From Dehalococcoidia bacterium (lineage in GTDB: Bacteria > Chloroflexota > Dehalococcoidia > SAR202 > UBA11138), in assembly GCA_012270625.1 (NCBI GenBank), contig JAAXHZ010000138.1, forward strand, positions 1 through 9,417: 9,417 bases of DNA, written 5' to 3'. Position 1 is the first letter of the stretch, and every line of letters begins with the position of its first letter. The translations under genes and the position numbers were made by a program. Positions 1 through 6,066 of this stretch are shown in pieces. Under the pieces are notes generated by a model. The model was given only the letters and a program-made list of their open reading frames with translations, made no database searches and had not been told where the DNA came from.

Positions 1-19
1 CGGCGAGCCACTTCGTGGG

Positions 20-37
20 TTCCCGCTTTCGCGGGAA
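20..37. repeat. REP-like palindrome (hairpin)
   Basis: TTCCCGC (20-26), a 4-base TTTC loop and GCGGGAA (31-37) form a perfect 7-bp stem, flanked by GG on the left and TGACGA on the right. Palindromes of this kind (ATTCCCGCGAAAGCGGGAAT and relatives) are common as dispersed intergenic repeats in many bacterial genomes, so a REP-like element is the likeliest reading. It could also end transcription of a gene left of the window, but no T-run follows it on either strand. Confidence 0.6.
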
Positions 38-57
38 TGACGAGTAGTGACAGACTT

Positions 58-107
58 CCTTAGTTGCAACAACCGAAAGACCTTAGTTGCAACAACCGAA
101 AGACCTT
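58..107. repeat. 23-bp tandem repeat, two copies plus 4 bases
   Basis: Two identical 23-base units lie head to tail at 58-80 and 81-103, and the first four bases of a third unit (CCTT) follow at 104-107. Each unit contains the perfect 8-bp palindrome GTTGCAAC (63-70 and 86-93), so the two palindromes are exactly 23 bp apart, about two helical turns. The array ends about 12 bp before the candidate -35 box of the SDR promoter. That position and symmetry would suit a tandem operator for a dimeric regulator. This role is inference, and simple slippage duplication is the alternative. Confidence 0.75.
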
Positions 108-119
108 GTTTTCTCGCGG

Positions 120-148
120 TTGGTTCGTGTCTGCCGTTGACGTAGAAT
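120..148 (+). promoter_or_regulatory. Candidate sigma70 promoter for the SDR-MFS pair
   Basis: A -35-like TTGGTT (120-125) and a -10-like TAGAAT (143-148, five of six consensus bases) are separated by exactly 17 bases. Transcription would begin near 155, giving a leader of about 30 bases that contains the ribosome binding site. The -35 match is weak (three of six), which fits a promoter needing an activator, possibly one bound at the tandem repeats just upstream. Confidence 0.45.
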
Positions 149-169
149 AGGGCCAACCACACTGACTTC

Positions 170-175
170 AGGAGA
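170..175 (+). promoter_or_regulatory. Ribosome binding site of the SDR gene
   Basis: AGGAGA lies eight bases before the ATG at 184. It is a good Shine-Dalgarno match and fixes the start of the SDR gene. Confidence 0.75.
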
Positions 176-183
176 TCAGCACC

Positions 184-942
184 ATGAGTTCAAATGGCAG
201 GGTTGCGGTAGTTACGGGCGCGGGCACGGGCATAGGCAAGGCGTCGGCATTGGCGCTGCTGGCGGACGGCTATTCGGTTGCGCTGGCAGGTCGCCGCGTC
301 GCGCCTCTGGAGGAGACGGTCGCGGAGGCGGGTGAAGACGGCTCCAGAACGATCGTCGTATCTACGGATGTCGGAGAGCCGGAGTCTGTAAAGAACCTGT
401 TTTCACAAACCAAAGAGGCATTCGGCAGGCTGGACGTGCTGTTCAACAATGCCGGAACCGGCGCGCCGGCGGTGCTGCTGGAGGACCTCACCTACGACCA
501 GTGGATGACCGTCGTGAATGCCAACCTGACCGGCACGTTCCTCTGCACCCAGGAGGCGTTCCACATAATGAAGAACCAGGACCCGATGGGCGGGCGGATC
601 ATCAACAACGGTTCGCTGTCGGCCTACGTTCCGAGACCTAATTCGATCCCGTACACTGCCACCAAACACGCCGTGACCGGAATGACACGCGCTACGTCCC
701 TGGATGGCCGGAAGTACAACATCGCGTGCAGCCAGGTGGACGTCGGAAACGCTGAGACCCCCATGACGCAGCGCATGCACTCGGGCGTTCCGCAGGCTCA
801 CGGCGAGGTGATGGTCGAGCCCACGATGGACGTGCAGCATGTCGCTGACGCGATCGTGTATATCTCCAACCTGCCTCTGGACGCCAATGTCCAGTTCATG
901 AGCGTCATGGCGACCAAGATGCCGTTCATAGGAAGAGGTTAG
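184..942 (+). CDS. Classical short-chain dehydrogenase/reductase (SDR)
   Basis: This 252-residue protein is a complete classical SDR, an NAD(P)-dependent oxidoreductase with a single Rossmann domain acting in the cytoplasm. Visible motifs are the dinucleotide-binding TGAGTGIG (residues 11-18), NNAG (88-91), and a full catalytic tetrad of Asn114, Ser144, Tyr157 and Lys161 in Y-T-A-T-K. Arg37-Arg38 at the end of the second strand suggests a preference for NADP(H). The usual PG after the sixth strand is replaced by [11 protein letters not shown] (185-195), a variant I associate with a subgroup of uncharacterised SDRs. The length is typical of the family, and the ATG is supported by AGGAGA eight bases upstream. 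An MFS transporter follows 38 bp downstream on the same strand, so the pair may import and oxidise or reduce a small organic compound. The substrate cannot be read from the sequence. Confidence 0.93.
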   Translation: MSSNGRVAVVTGAGTGIGKASALALLADGYSVALAGRRVAPLEETVAEAGEDGSRTIVVSTDVGEPESVKNLFSQTKEAFGRLDVLFNNAGTGAPAVLLEDLTYDQWMTVVNANLTGTFLCTQEAFHIMKNQDPMGGRIINNGSLSAYVPRPNSIPYTATKHAVTGMTRATSLDGRKYNIACSQVDVGNAETPMTQRMHSGVPQAHGEVMVEPTMDVQHVADAIVYISNLPLDANVQFMSVMATKMPFIGRG

Positions 943-980
943 ATCGCGCTGCATCTTCCAGAATGTGAAAGCTCCCTGGG

Positions 981-2300
981 ATGAGCGCTGACAGGCGGTC
1001 GCCTTCTGCTGAGCCGCGGTCGAGCGCCGGTGAACGACCTCGGTTTTTCTATGGCTGGCTGATCGTCTTCGTCATGGGCGCGTCCGGCGCTGTCAGCATG
1101 GCGATGGGGTCGCTCAACTTCGGCCTGTTCATCAAGCCGATGGGAGATGACCTGGGCATCGGGCGCGCCGCGTTCGGCTGGGCGCAAACGGCGCGGCAGG
1201 GGGCGGGCGCGCTGTCCAGTCCGATCGTCGGTCCACTTCTGGACCGATTCGGTTCGCGCATCATGCTTCCGTTCGCGGCTCTGGCCACCGGGGTCGCGAT
1301 GGTGGGTCTCGCCAACATGCAGCAGGCTTGGCACCTCATCGCGCTGTTCTCGGTGATCGGATTCGTGGGTATGAGCGGGCCGGGGGCGCTGATAACGTCC
1401 GTCCCGGTGCTCAAGTGGTTCGTTCGAGACAGAGGACGCGCTATAGCGTTCACGTCGCTCGGGATTCCGGTGGGAGCCGTCCTGTTCGTGCCGTTGACGC
1501 AGATACTCATAGATGCGGTCGGATGGCGGATGGCATGGGTCGTTCTCGCCATTATCGGAGTATCGGTCATCGTGCCGTTGGCCGCGATCTTCGTGCGTCG
1601 CCAGCCCGAGGACATGGGTCTTGCGCCCGATGGGGGGACTTCCACAGACGATGGCACAACCGAAAGAGAAGCCGGAGTATCTCTAGAAGAGCGCTTAGCA
1701 TCCGAGGAGTCCTGGACGGTCCACGACGCGGTCCGTTCTTCGACGCTGTGGCGTCTGGTGATAGTGTTCAGCGCCGTGCAGCTCGCGAGCGGCACGGTCG
1801 CGCTTCACAGAATCGCGGCGTTTATGGACCGAGGGCTGGACCCCACGCTGATCTCATTCGCCACGGCATTCGACGCGGTCTGCGCGGGAGTCTCGACGTT
1901 CGTGTTCGGGATGCTGGTGAGGCGGATCCCGGCCAGGTTTCTCGGCGGCCTCGGCTTCATGATGCTGGCGAGCGCGAGCGTGATGACTATCTGGGCAAAC
2001 AATCTGCCCATCATGTTCATCTCTATGGCGATATTCGGACTGGGCATCGGCGGGATGATGTTTCTTCAGAACTTCATCTGGGCCGACTACTTCGGGCGTG
2101 AGAACGTCGGCAGCATCCGGGGACTCGTCAGCCCTATCAACCTGGTTGTGGGAGGGCTCGGCGCGCCGGCCGCAGGCTACGTTCGAGACATCACCGGGTC
2201 ATATGACCCCGCATGGTGGGCAGGGGTGGCCCTGATGACCTTCGGCGCGCTGCTGACGGTGTTGACGCCGCCGCCCCGAAGGGCCCGAGGGGATAGATAG
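981..2300 (+). CDS. MFS transporter, 12 TM, oxalate/formate-antiporter or monocarboxylate-like
   Basis: This 439-residue membrane protein has the two-times-six-helix layout of the major facilitator superfamily. A polar N-terminus of about 22 residues is followed by FYGW (23-26) at the start of helix 1. This signature is frequent in the oxalate/formate antiporter and monocarboxylate-transporter-like branch. The loop 2-3 motif A appears as D-R-F-G-S-R (88-93), and W-F-V-R-D-R-G-R-A (147-155) matches the loop 4-5 region of that branch. A hydrophilic central loop (about 206-250) separates the halves, and helices 7-12 fill 256-430. The ATG at 981 has only a poor Shine-Dalgarno. An in-frame ATG at 963 is followed at once by a stop, so no longer version exists. 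It probably shares the SDR promoter (38-bp gap). The substrate is unknown, and a carboxylate is only a family-based guess. Confidence 0.9.
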   Translation: MSADRRSPSAEPRSSAGERPRFFYGWLIVFVMGASGAVSMAMGSLNFGLFIKPMGDDLGIGRAAFGWAQTARQGAGALSSPIVGPLLDRFGSRIMLPFAALATGVAMVGLANMQQAWHLIALFSVIGFVGMSGPGALITSVPVLKWFVRDRGRAIAFTSLGIPVGAVLFVPLTQILIDAVGWRMAWVVLAIIGVSVIVPLAAIFVRRQPEDMGLAPDGGTSTDDGTTEREAGVSLEERLASEESWTVHDAVRSSTLWRLVIVFSAVQLASGTVALHRIAAFMDRGLDPTLISFATAFDAVCAGVSTFVFGMLVRRIPARFLGGLGFMMLASASVMTIWANNLPIMFISMAIFGLGIGGMMFLQNFIWADYFGRENVGSIRGLVSPINLVVGGLGAPAAGYVRDITGSYDPAWWAGVALMTFGALLTVLTPPPRRARGDR

Positions 2301-2324
2301 GGGCGGCTAGATAAGCGCCGCCCC
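2300..2324. terminator. GC-rich hairpin between convergent genes
   Basis: GGGGCGGC (2300-2307) and GCCGCCCC (2317-2324) form a perfect 8-bp stem with a 9-base loop. It fills most of the 40-bp gap between the converging MFS and hydrolase genes, and its first G is the last base of the MFS stop codon. Neither strand has a T-run after the stem. It may therefore slow or help end transcription from both sides rather than act as a canonical intrinsic terminator. Confidence 0.55.
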
Positions 2325-2340
2325 GCATACTCACGATGCG

Positions 2341-3105
2341 CTACGCGAGATTGCTCCCGAAGAAGTCGAGCACCTTCGCCAACGAGTCCATGGTCTGCTC
2401 AGGCCGATAGATCGCGCGATCGTGGTACCAGAAGCCATGTCCCGCGCCGTCGTAGCGGTGGAACTCGTAGTCCTTGCCATTGGCCTTCAGAGCCTCTTCG
2501 TGCTGGTCCACCTCTTCGGGAGAGGGAGCCGCATCGTCGTTGCCGAAGATTCCGAGAAGCGGGATCGACAGGCCGGGTGTCAAATCGATGGGCGCGACCG
2601 GCTGCTGAGGAGTCAGCGTGTCCGGCGCCATGACTACTCGGCCTCCCCATAGATCGACCACAGCGTCGAAAGAGTCCGAGCGGCAGGCTACCATAACGGA
2701 GTGGCGTCCGCCTGAGCAGCTTCCAATGATCCCTACCTTGCCGTTGGTGTACGGCAGGGAATTCAGGAACGCCGCCGCGCCTTCGGCGTCAGCAAGCACG
2801 CTGTCGTCCGACACGCCCCCCTGCGCGCGGGCAGCCGATGCGATGTCGTCTGGCGTACCCTGTCCGAAACGCGCGAACAGGTCAGGACAGCATACGACGT
2901 AACCCTGGTGGGCGAACCGGCGGGCGATCTCTCGGTAGAGCTCGTCCCAGCCTGGAAGGTGGTGGATCAGCACAATCGACGGATACGGGCCTGAGCCGAG
3001 AGGCCGAGCGAAGTACGCGTTGGTCCGGTCGCCGTTGTAGCCGCTAATCGTGATCGTCTCGGCGATCATGCCTTCGTAATCGCCGGTGTTGAACTGGTTC
3101 CACAT
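2341..3105 (-). CDS. Dienelactone hydrolase family protein
   Basis: This alpha/beta hydrolase of 254 residues belongs to the dienelactone hydrolase family, cytosolic enzymes that open lactones or cleave esters. The nucleophile elbow is G-S-C-S-G-G, with the Cys at residue 130, as expected for this family, which uses Cys rather than Ser. Asp191 in G-N-D-D and His223 in G-A-G-H-G-F complete the triad. The early segment I-H-H-L-P-G-W (about 47-53) sits where the oxyanion region is expected. I chose the ATG at 3103-3105. A longer frame opens at 3120, but GGAGG (complement of 3114-3118) lies eight bases before the 3105 ATG, while the 3120 ATG has no site and lies just upstream of the GGAGG. The gene converges with the MFS gene. 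It has its own candidate promoter just past the end of the DinB-like gene. The true substrate is unknown; role in chloroaromatic degradation should not be assumed. Confidence 0.9.
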   Translation of the reverse strand: MWNQFNTGDYEGMIAETITISGYNGDRTNAYFARPLGSGPYPSIVLIHHLPGWDELYREIARRFAHQGYVVCCPDLFARFGQGTPDDIASAARAQGGVSDDSVLADAEGAAAFLNSLPYTNGKVGIIGSCSGGRHSVMVACRSDSFDAVVDLWGGRVVMAPDTLTPQQPVAPIDLTPGLSIPLLGIFGNDDAAPSPEEVDQHEEALKANGKDYEFHRYDGAGHGFWYHDRAIYRPEQTMDSLAKVLDFFGSNLA

Positions 3106-3113
3106 GCTGATAA

Positions 3114-3118
3114 CCTCC
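3114..3118 (-). promoter_or_regulatory. Shine-Dalgarno that sets the hydrolase start
   Basis: The minus strand reads GGAGG here, eight bases before the ATG at 3105-3103. It argues that the coding region begins at 3105 and that the five extra residues of the longest frame (from 3120) are not translated. Confidence 0.8.
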
Positions 3119-3204
3119 ATAATGGGATGCTGTGTATGCCTGATGGCTTGGCTGGGGTGTGCCTAGACCGTACCTGGTAATAGCGGCTTTTGGCACTCAG
3201 CGCG

Positions 3205-3233
3205 AGATTATCAGTGTCTTCTGTGACAGTCAA
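3205..3233 (-). promoter_or_regulatory. Candidate promoter for the hydrolase gene
   Basis: On the minus strand TTGACT (3233-3228, five of six -35 bases) is followed by GATAAT (3212-3207, five of six -10 bases) at a short 15-base spacing, or by TAATCT (3210-3205) at 17 bases. The -35 abuts the stop codon of the DinB-like gene. Transcripts would have a leader of about 95 bases. The rest of the 129-bp gap (3106-3234) shows no strong hairpin. Confidence 0.4.
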
Positions 3234-3234
3234 A

Positions 3235-3741
3235 TCACGCTGAAGGCGGATCAGGCACGAACCACGCATCGTCATCCTGTAGGAGCGCGCGCGTGCGATT
3301 GATCTCGCCTGCATGGTACAGGTCGTGCTCCAGCATGGTCACGATGATGTGATAGGTGGGGACAAGACCTCCCCAGTGGGCCTTGCGTGGGACTTCGAGC
3401 TCACTGTCGTCGGTCAGGTCGCGAATGCAGCCGACCAGATATTCGTGCGCTTCATGAAGCCACTCGATCGCGGCGCCGACCGCTGCCAGCCGCTCAGGCG
3501 CGGGTGTCGCGGGATCGTCAGCGTAGTCGAGGTCGCCGTCCATGAAGCCGTGGTTGGCGTACATGTACTTGAACAGGCCGACGTGCAGGGTTATCTCACG
3601 GATCGACCGCTCTCCGCCATCAGGCACCTTCGTCCATGACCCGGCTTCGACCGTGGCGAGGTTGTCCAGCAGAGCGTGTTCATTCCCTGAGAAAGCCCGG
3701 TCCATGAGCCGGAGCATCAACTCTATCTTGGGTCTTGCCAT
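3235..3741 (-). CDS. DinB/YfiT-like four-helix protein
   Basis: This 168-residue soluble protein has the form of the DinB/YfiT (DinB_2, DfsB-like) superfamily, four-helix-bundle proteins that bind a divalent metal through three histidines. Some members transfer small thiols or act as hydrolases. Candidate ligands are His53 in the second helix (T-L-H-V) and His139 and His143 in E-H-D-L-Y-H-A-G-E-I, the conserved H-x3-H of the last helix. The length is typical. The ATG at 3741 has no strong Shine-Dalgarno. A second ATG eight codons in is possible but not better supported. The hydrolase gene follows 129 bp downstream, and a DUF5679-like gene lies upstream, all on the same strand. The exact reaction is unknown. 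Confidence 0.8.
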   Translation of the reverse strand: MARPKIELMLRLMDRAFSGNEHALLDNLATVEAGSWTKVPDGGERSIREITLHVGLFKYMYANHGFMDGDLDYADDPATPAPERLAAVGAAIEWLHEAHEYLVGCIRDLTDDSELEVPRKAHWGGLVPTYHIIVTMLEHDLYHAGEINRTRALLQDDDAWFVPDPPSA

Positions 3742-3946
3742 GTCAGACAGGTCAAGATGTTGTCACGCAATGCGACGGTACTGCCACGTTAGACAGTACG
3801 GAGTCCGACACACTCCACCGTCGCAAGCAACGACAGGAGGCGGATAGCGCACAGCAGTACGGGACTAGATTGGCGCTCTGTCGGCGGCGTACCGACCCGG
3901 TCAAGCGTAATGCCGGAGCGTCGGGAATCGTGCAAACCGTTGACCC
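3742..3946. other. Intergenic region upstream of the DinB-like gene
   Basis: This 205-bp stretch should carry the promoter of the DinB-like gene and the end of the zinc-ribbon transcript. GTACTG (3778-3783) and CAGTAC (3794-3799) form a 6-bp inverted repeat with a 10-base loop. GGAGT and ACTCC around 3800-3816 make a shorter one. I found no convincing -35/-10 pair or terminator. Open frames crossing it on both strands have no family resemblance or binding site and are judged spurious. Confidence 0.4.
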
Positions 3947-4090
3947 TTAGCTTGCCCTGCCAATTCTGAACACGGTGGCTGTGCACACCGCGCACTTGCC
4001 CCGGGTTGCGGGGCGACCATTCTTGAGGGTTACCTGCTCGGCGTCATGGATGTCTGTGTGGGCACGGCACTTGAGGCAGTAGGCTTGCAT
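3947..4090 (-). CDS. DUF5679-like small zinc-ribbon protein
   Basis: A complete 47-codon gene, ATG at 4090-4088 and TAA at 3949-3947, encodes a basic miniature protein with two CxxC knuckles: Cys5-x2-Cys8 and Cys33-x2-Cys36. The start M-Q-A-Y-C-L-K-C-R, the centre V-T-L-K-N-G-R-P-A-T-R-G (20-31) and the end F-R-I-G-R-A match the pattern I remember for DUF5679, short zinc-ribbon proteins common in Chloroflexota. The function is unknown. The fold suggests nucleic-acid or protein binding, perhaps at the ribosome or RNA polymerase, but that is inference. The start is well supported by AAGGA (complement of 4098-4102) seven bases upstream. A separate promoter with a perfect TATAAT lies about 150 bp upstream. 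tyrS ends 247 bp before it on the same strand. Confidence 0.88.
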   Translation of the reverse strand: MQAYCLKCRAHTDIHDAEQVTLKNGRPATRGKCAVCTATVFRIGRAS

Positions 4091-4094
4091 GGAA

Positions 4095-4124
4095 GAGTCC
4101 TTCCGTAGGGATTAAGCTGGACTC
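4095..4124 (-). promoter_or_regulatory. Inverted repeat overlapping the zinc-ribbon gene's ribosome binding site
   Basis: On the minus strand GAGTCC (4124-4119) and GGACTC (4100-4095) can pair as a 6-bp stem around 18 bases. The 3' arm shares GGA with the Shine-Dalgarno AAGGA (4102-4098). Folding would hide part of the site, so translational control is possible. A repeat this short can also occur by chance. Confidence 0.3.
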
Positions 4125-4248
4125 GGGGGGATGGGTTTTCTCCACCCGGCCCGTTCTGATCAGCCACGTTGCGGTAAACTAAGCTGGATCGCTCCAAGGC
4201 CCTCACACATTCCTAACGTGCAAGGTATCCAAGGTTCAAATTGAGTCC

Positions 4249-4278
4249 ATTATAAGATTAGTATAAGAAACTCAACAA
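4249..4278 (-). promoter_or_regulatory. Candidate promoter for the DUF5679-like gene
   Basis: The minus strand carries a perfect -10 box TATAAT (4254-4249). Upstream are TTGTTG (4278-4273, 18-base spacing) and the overlapping TTGAGT (4275-4270, 15-base spacing) as -35 candidates. The surroundings are the most AT-rich part of the 4091-4337 gap. A start near 4242 gives a leader of about 150 bases containing the inverted repeat over the ribosome binding site. No convincing tyrS terminator is seen between 4337 and this promoter; CCG-CTTTT-CGG (about 4279-4289) is very short. Confidence 0.5.
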
Positions 4279-4337
4279 CCGCTTTTCGGGTCAAAATCTG
4301 ATGAAATCTGGCGCGCTTCTGCCTAGAAAGTCGGAAT

Positions 4338-5558
4338 CTACGATGCGTGGATCTCAAGCCGCGCGAAGCGCCGGCGACCGACTCGCAACACTCCGCTGGA
4401 GAGCGTCGAAGCGGGAACGTTCTGTGCAATCCGGCTATCGTCGAGCCTCACTGCGCCCTGATCGATCAGCCTACGCGCCTCGCCGGAGCTTCCGGCGAAT
4501 CCGGCTTCTACGATCAGATCGCTCAATCGCCGCGCGCTCATGTCCGATGCTGAGACAACCAGCGAGGGGATGTCGTCAGGCGTTTCTCCTGACTGCACTG
4601 TCCGCTCGAAGAACTCCTGCGCACTCTGGGCCGCGTCTGCGCCGTGGAACTGCGTGACGAGATCGCGCGCCAGCCGTTTCTTGATATTCATGGGATTGGT
4701 CGAACCGGACTCGACAGCCTGGCTGATCTCGTCGAGTTCGCTGTCGGGCACGTCGGTCAGGTATTCGTAAAACAGCGGGAGCAGGTTGTCCGACAGAGAC
4801 ATCGTCTTGCCGAATATCTCACTCGGCGGCTCGTCGATGCCGATGTAGTTGCCGAGGCTCTTACTCATCTTCTGGACCCCATCGGTGCCGGGAAGCATGG
4901 GCATGAGAAAGCACTGCTGTGGCCGCTGCCCCTCCATCTCCTGGAGGTCTCGTCCCACCAGCAGGTTGAACATCTGGTCGGTGCCGCCAAATTCGACGTC
5001 TGACTGGATCGCGACAGAGTCGTAAGCCTGAAGCAGCGGGTATAGCAGCTCGGTAATCGCGATCGGCTGGTTCGCCCGGAATCGCTGCGCAAAGTCATCG
5101 CGCTGCAGGAACTGCGCCACGGTGAACTTGCTGGTGAGCCTGATGACGTCCGCCAAGCTGAATGGCCCGAACCAGTCGCTCTGCCATCTGACTTCGGCGC
5201 GGTCGCGATCGACGATCTTGAAGAACTGCGCCAGATAGGTCTCGGCGTTCTGTACGACCTGCTCATGGGTCAGCATTGGCCTGGTCGCTGATCTTCCCGA
5301 CGGGTCGCCGATCTGCGCGGTCCAGTCGCCCACGATTATCACGACTGTGTGGCCGAGATCCTGGAGCTGCCGCAGCTTTCGCAGGCCGACCGCGTGTCCG
5401 AGGTGAATGTCAGGAGCGCTGGGATCGAAGCCCATCTTGAGTCGCAGTGGACGGCCTTCGTCCAGTCGCTCGACGAATTCGTCTTCTGGAATTATGCGGG
5501 CAACTCCCCGCCTCAGAACTCTGTTCCTCTGTTCCTCGGTAAGTGTGTGCTGTGCCAT
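4338..5558 (-). CDS. tyrS: Tyrosyl-tRNA synthetase
   Basis: This 406-residue class I aminoacyl-tRNA synthetase attaches tyrosine to tRNA-Tyr in the cytoplasm. The ATP-binding signature appears as H-L-G-H (52-55) within D-I-H-L-G-H-A-V-G-L-R-K-L, and the second as K-M-S-K-S (230-234). Other typical segments are G-D-P-S-G-R-S (84-90), Q-A-Y-D (177-180) and G-G-T-D-Q-M-F-N (191-198), the tyrosine pocket. The KMSKS form and the L-G-H-x-V-V-I-I-V-G-D style point to the second bacterial TyrRS subgroup (TyrZ-like) rather than the E. coli type. Residues about 341-402 form the C-terminal S4-like RNA-binding domain. The gene starts only 30 bp after the DUF4411 gene, with a weak ribosome binding site (AAGG about 12 bases upstream) and no obvious promoter or T-box leader in that gap. 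It is probably co-transcribed with the genes upstream. Confidence 0.97.
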   Translation of the reverse strand: MAQHTLTEEQRNRVLRRGVARIIPEDEFVERLDEGRPLRLKMGFDPSAPDIHLGHAVGLRKLRQLQDLGHTVVIIVGDWTAQIGDPSGRSATRPMLTHEQVVQNAETYLAQFFKIVDRDRAEVRWQSDWFGPFSLADVIRLTSKFTVAQFLQRDDFAQRFRANQPIAITELLYPLLQAYDSVAIQSDVEFGGTDQMFNLLVGRDLQEMEGQRPQQCFLMPMLPGTDGVQKMSKSLGNYIGIDEPPSEIFGKTMSLSDNLLPLFYEYLTDVPDSELDEISQAVESGSTNPMNIKKRLARDLVTQFHGADAAQSAQEFFERTVQSGETPDDIPSLVVSASDMSARRLSDLIVEAGFAGSSGEARRLIDQGAVRLDDSRIAQNVPASTLSSGVLRVGRRRFARLEIHAS

Positions 5559-5588
5559 AGTGGAATATGCCTTATCAGTGGGATACGC

Positions 5589-6050
5589 TCAGATTCGCCA
5601 ACCCTGATCCCGTACGAGTTCGACGAGGTTGATACACCTCACTCCTAATTCCTCACATACGTCAGGGATATTCGGGCATTGGAGGCTATTGGTTTTCTCC
5701 TCGTAGGTAACTACGATCAGGTCGTTTATCTGTGCCAAGCCAATTACGAAGGGGTCTGCTCCCGATCGGTTTGAACGATTGTCAAGCAGCCTCGGAAATT
5801 CTCCGAGTATATCAGTGACGCTGTATTGGATGAATTCGTCAATAGGAACGAACATTTCGCTATGCTCGATCGCCCATTCGTGTATCTCGTCATCCTTCTT
5901 CTCCAGTTCCCAGAGTACCGCTTCTGTTGCAACGGCAGAACCGCTGGCAATTAGAGATTCTATGTTTGTCCACAGAGAAGGGAACAGTTCTGGAGGATAG
6001 TAGCGGCGCCATCCATTCACGATAGTACTAGTGTCGAAACTGTACTCCAC
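5589..6050 (-). CDS. PIN-like DUF4411 protein, putative toxin RNase
   Basis: This 153-residue protein matches the DUF4411 pattern, a PIN-like family: Y-S-F-D-T-S at the N-terminus, W-R-R-Y-Y-P-P (14-20), a Glu-rich helix (43-58), S-G-A-D-P-F-V-I-G-L-A (96-106), V-V-T-Y-E-E-K (113-119), and I-P-D-V-C-x5-V-R-C-I-N-L (128-142). Asp6, Glu43 or Glu49, Asp99 and Glu117 are the likely metal-binding acidic residues of a PIN RNase site, so the enzyme looks intact. The length is normal for the family. The start codon is GTG (6050-6048), because the family begins at this point and no ATG fits; no Shine-Dalgarno is visible. It lies 16 bp after the HTH-ImmA/IrrE gene, a recurrent partner of DUF4411, so a toxin role with translational coupling is likely but unproven. 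GC is lower than in most of the window. Confidence 0.85.
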   Translation of the reverse strand: MEYSFDTSTIVNGWRRYYPPELFPSLWTNIESLIASGSAVATEAVLWELEKKDDEIHEWAIEHSEMFVPIDEFIQYSVTDILGEFPRLLDNRSNRSGADPFVIGLAQINDLIVVTYEEKTNSLQCPNIPDVCEELGVRCINLVELVRDQGWRI

Positions 6051-6066
6051 AGGGAATTCAGATTCT

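Noticed and set aside
3735..3995. Open frames of about 70 codons on both strands between the DinB-like and zinc-ribbon genes
   Set aside because: They lack a ribosome binding site and family resemblance, and the minus-strand one overlaps the better supported DUF5679-like gene in another frame.
4113..4188. Direct repeat TAAGCTGGA at 4113-4121 and 4180-4188
   Set aside because: Nine bases is too short to mean much without conservation, and neither copy is placed consistently relative to the promoter or start.
4231..4248. GGTTCAAAT resembling a tRNA T-loop
   Set aside because: The flanking five bases on each side do not pair, and no acceptor or anticodon arm could be built around it.
5559..5588. 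T-box or other tyrosine-sensing leader before tyrS
   Set aside because: Only 30 bp of untranslated sequence is available and no terminator/antiterminator pair is present.
4301..5648. Several plus-strand and alternative-frame open frames of 66-133 codons across tyrS
   Set aside because: They are antisense or shifted shadows of tyrS, with low-complexity Arg/Ser-rich translations.
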